DNA of 6,507 nucleotides from positions 1 to 6,507 of the forward strand of contig NZ_PIZH01000100.1 in the NCBI RefSeq assembly GCF_002835825.1. The letters run 5' to 3'. Source of the DNA: Methanoregula sp. (lineage in GTDB: Archaea > Halobacteriota > Methanomicrobia > Methanomicrobiales > Methanospirillaceae). A model generated the notes under the pieces. That model ran no database searches and was not told where the DNA came from. It saw nothing but the letters and a program-made list of their open reading frames with translations. Made by a program: the position numbers and the translations under genes. This document shows, piece after piece, positions 5,390-6,507 of the stretch; the first letter of the stretch is position 1; the number at the start of each line of letters is the position of its first letter.

Positions 5390-6057
5390 TTGAACTTTCC
5401 GGTGTACGCCATACCATCCTGGACATCAGCTCCCTCCGGATCCCACCTGGCACTACATCGGTGATCGGCCCCAATGGCAGCGGAAAAACAATGCTGCTCA
5501 AACTCCTGGCCGGAATCTCCCTGCCACAATCCGGCACTGTGCATATTGATGGAGTGCATCCCCGTAAGACCGAAATCGGCTGGGTAAATGAGTTCCCGGA
5601 CCGCAACATCCTTTTTGGCACGGTCCTTGATGAAGTCGCATCCTCGCTGCGTTTCCGCCACATTCCTGACAGGGGGGTAGAAAGAATGGCTGAGATACTC
5701 CTCGATTCCATGGGGATATCATCCTTGAGAGACCGGCCGGTATGCAATCTATCGGGAGGAGAAAAGGTCCTTGTCGCACTTGCGGCAGCACTTGTACACA
5801 CACCCCGTATCCTTGTGCTCGATGAATGCGATTCGCATCTCGATTGCCGCAGGACCCGGCAGATCGAGAAGATCGTCAAGGAACGCAGGATACCGTACGT
5901 TATCCGGTGTACCCAGCAGGTCGAATCCGCGATCCAAAGCGATTATGTCATATTTCTGGAGAATGGCCGTGTTGCCTGCGAGGGAATGCCGGGGGACGTG
6001 TTCGCCCGGCTCCAGGGTACCCCATTTTATCCCCTGTCCAGGGAGTGCGGGATATGA
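5386..6057 (+). CDS. ECF transporter ATPase, first subunit (BioM/EcfA-like), with degenerate Q- and H-loops
   Basis: This 223-residue ATP-binding cassette subunit should power biotin uptake by BioY, as half of an ATPase pair coupled to EcfT. Walker A is GPNGSGKT (28–35), the signature is LSGGE (122–126), Walker B is ILVLDE (142–147, catalytic Glu147 present), and the D-loop is SHLD (150–153). The ECF-type block WVNEFPDRNILFGTVLDEV (66–84) aligns without gaps to the usual VFQxPDxQLFxxTVxxEV, which puts Glu69 where the Q-loop glutamine belongs. The H-switch histidine is also missing: CTQQ (175–178) stands where VTHD is expected, so Gln177 replaces His. At 223 residues it is shorter than most EcfA proteins (about 270). 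The start overlaps the bioY stop by 4 nt (ATGA), so it is co-expressed with bioY. Membership in a biotin importer is inferred from this position. Confidence 0.9.
   Translation: MIELSGVRHTILDISSLRIPPGTTSVIGPNGSGKTMLLKLLAGISLPQSGTVHIDGVHPRKTEIGWVNEFPDRNILFGTVLDEVASSLRFRHIPDRGVERMAEILLDSMGISSLRDRPVCNLSGGEKVLVALAAALVHTPRILVLDECDSHLDCRRTRQIEKIVKERRIPYVIRCTQQVESAIQSDYVIFLENGRVACEGMPGDVFARLQGTPFYPLSRECGI
6042..6045 (+). promoter_or_regulatory. Ribosome-binding site of the second ECF ATPase gene
   Basis: GGAG (inside GGGAGTG, 6041–6047) lies 8 nt before the ATG at 6054, within the end of the previous gene. It supports this start over longer upstream readings in the same frame. Confidence 0.55.
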
Positions 6058-6507
6058 GAATAGATCTCGATGCAGTGGGGGTTGCACGGGATTCCTGGTC
6101 GATCACTGCAAACGGGACATTCACTGAAGGCATCCACCTGATCAGCGGGGATACCGGCAGTGGCAAGACCACCCTTGCACAGATAATCGCCGGACTCTCT
6201 GTGCCCACATCGGGCTCGGTCAGACGGGAGGGAGTCATCCACCCGATGATCTCGTTCCAGTTCCCGGAGCTCCATGTTACCGGTTCAACGGTCAGTGAGG
6301 AGTGTGCCTCATGGGGACTCAACCCCGGTGTTGTACTCGAACAGGTATCCCTTGATGGAAAATCTGCTCTCTCTCCCTTGCAACTGAGCCGTGGCGAACT
6401 CAAACGCCTGCACCTGGCCTGCGTCCTGTCACAGGAGTACGACCTTCTCGTACTGGATTAGCCCTTCAGTTCACTGGACTGTACAGAGAAGGAGCGCGCA
6501 TGTGCCG
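6054..6507 (+). pseudogene. Second ECF transporter ATPase, interrupted by an in-frame TAG at the Walker B glutamate; runs off the window
   Basis: This is the partner ATPase of the preceding gene, starting in a 4-nt ATGA overlap behind GGAG. It shows Walker A (GDTGSGKTT, residues 32–40), a Q-loop with Gln69 (ISFQFPE), an LSRGE signature (111–115) and the start of Walker B, LLVLD (131–135). The next codon is TAG (6459–6461). Reading on in the same frame gives PFSSLD and then CTEKERACA to the window end, which is the expected D-loop sequence that follows the Walker B glutamate. So the stop replaces one codon, GAG or GAA, by a single base change, with no frameshift. If real, the product is a 135-residue fragment lacking the catalytic base, D-loop and H-switch. 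Alternatives are a sequencing error or read-through. The helical region between the Q-loop and signature is short (about 40 residues). The rest of the gene, and perhaps ecfT, lies beyond the window. Confidence 0.75.

Noticed and set aside
5826..6053. In-frame upstream extension of the second ATPase gene back to 5826
   Set aside because: That stretch is an out-of-frame reading of the end of the first ATPase. ATG 6054 has a good ribosome-binding site, a 4-nt overlap with the previous stop, and the correct N-terminal length before Walker A.
5948..6403. Long antisense open frame (151 codons) across the two ATPase genes
   Set aside because: It lies opposite conserved ABC motifs on the + strand and shows no protein family features.
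1..6507. CRISPR arrays, insertion sequences, rRNA or tRNA genes, and signs of horizontal transfer
   Set aside because: No spaced direct repeats, transposase-like frames, terminal inverted repeats or tRNA-like folds were found by eye, and the genes form a uniform co-directional methanogen-type set.

Overview
This window looks like chromosomal DNA from a methanogenic archaeon, most likely order Methanomicrobiales (Methanoregula-like). The call rests on two small families I know mainly from methanogens (DUF2551 and DUF2111), an archease–RtcB RNA-ligase pair, A/T-rich archaeal TATA boxes placed about 26 bp before start codons, and moderately GC-rich genes packed with 1–4 nt overlaps. The genus is inference. 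All recognised genes are on the + strand.

Layout. Positions 1–228 hold no convincing gene, only a hairpin and then an AT-rich promoter for a DUF2551 protein (229–540), which is probably translated from a leaderless mRNA. Next comes an apparent operon (593–3317): a 95-residue protein with one CxxC pair, archease (880–1287), the RNA ligase RtcB (1309–2745), and a 191-residue protein resembling a class I glutamine-amidotransferase-like fold, which overlaps rtcB by 4 nt. Archease and RtcB together join 2',3'-cyclic-phosphate and 5'-OH RNA ends, as in tRNA splicing or RNA repair. The two flanking proteins are uncharacterised candidate partners.

The second half (3425–6507) is about biotin. A DUF2111 protein is followed 4 nt later by BirA, a biotin–protein ligase with an N-terminal helix-turn-helix. 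After a 47-nt gap comes bioY, the biotin-specific S component of an ECF transporter, followed by two overlapping ECF ATPase genes. The gap before bioY contains a TATA box and a perfect 10+10 bp inverted repeat with a 15-nt spacer. It matches the layout and most of the sequence of the known BirA operator and runs into the bioY start codon. The window therefore appears to contain a complete local circuit: sensor/ligase/repressor, operator, and importer.

The main oddity is in the second ATPase. Its frame is stopped by a TAG exactly where the Walker B catalytic glutamate belongs, and the expected D-loop sequence continues in frame after the stop. The first ATPase also lacks its H-switch histidine and Q-loop glutamine, and BioY has Gly in place of an expected Asp. 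Either the importer is decaying, or it is a divergent variant combined with a sequencing error. No mobile elements, CRISPR arrays, rRNA or tRNA genes were seen.
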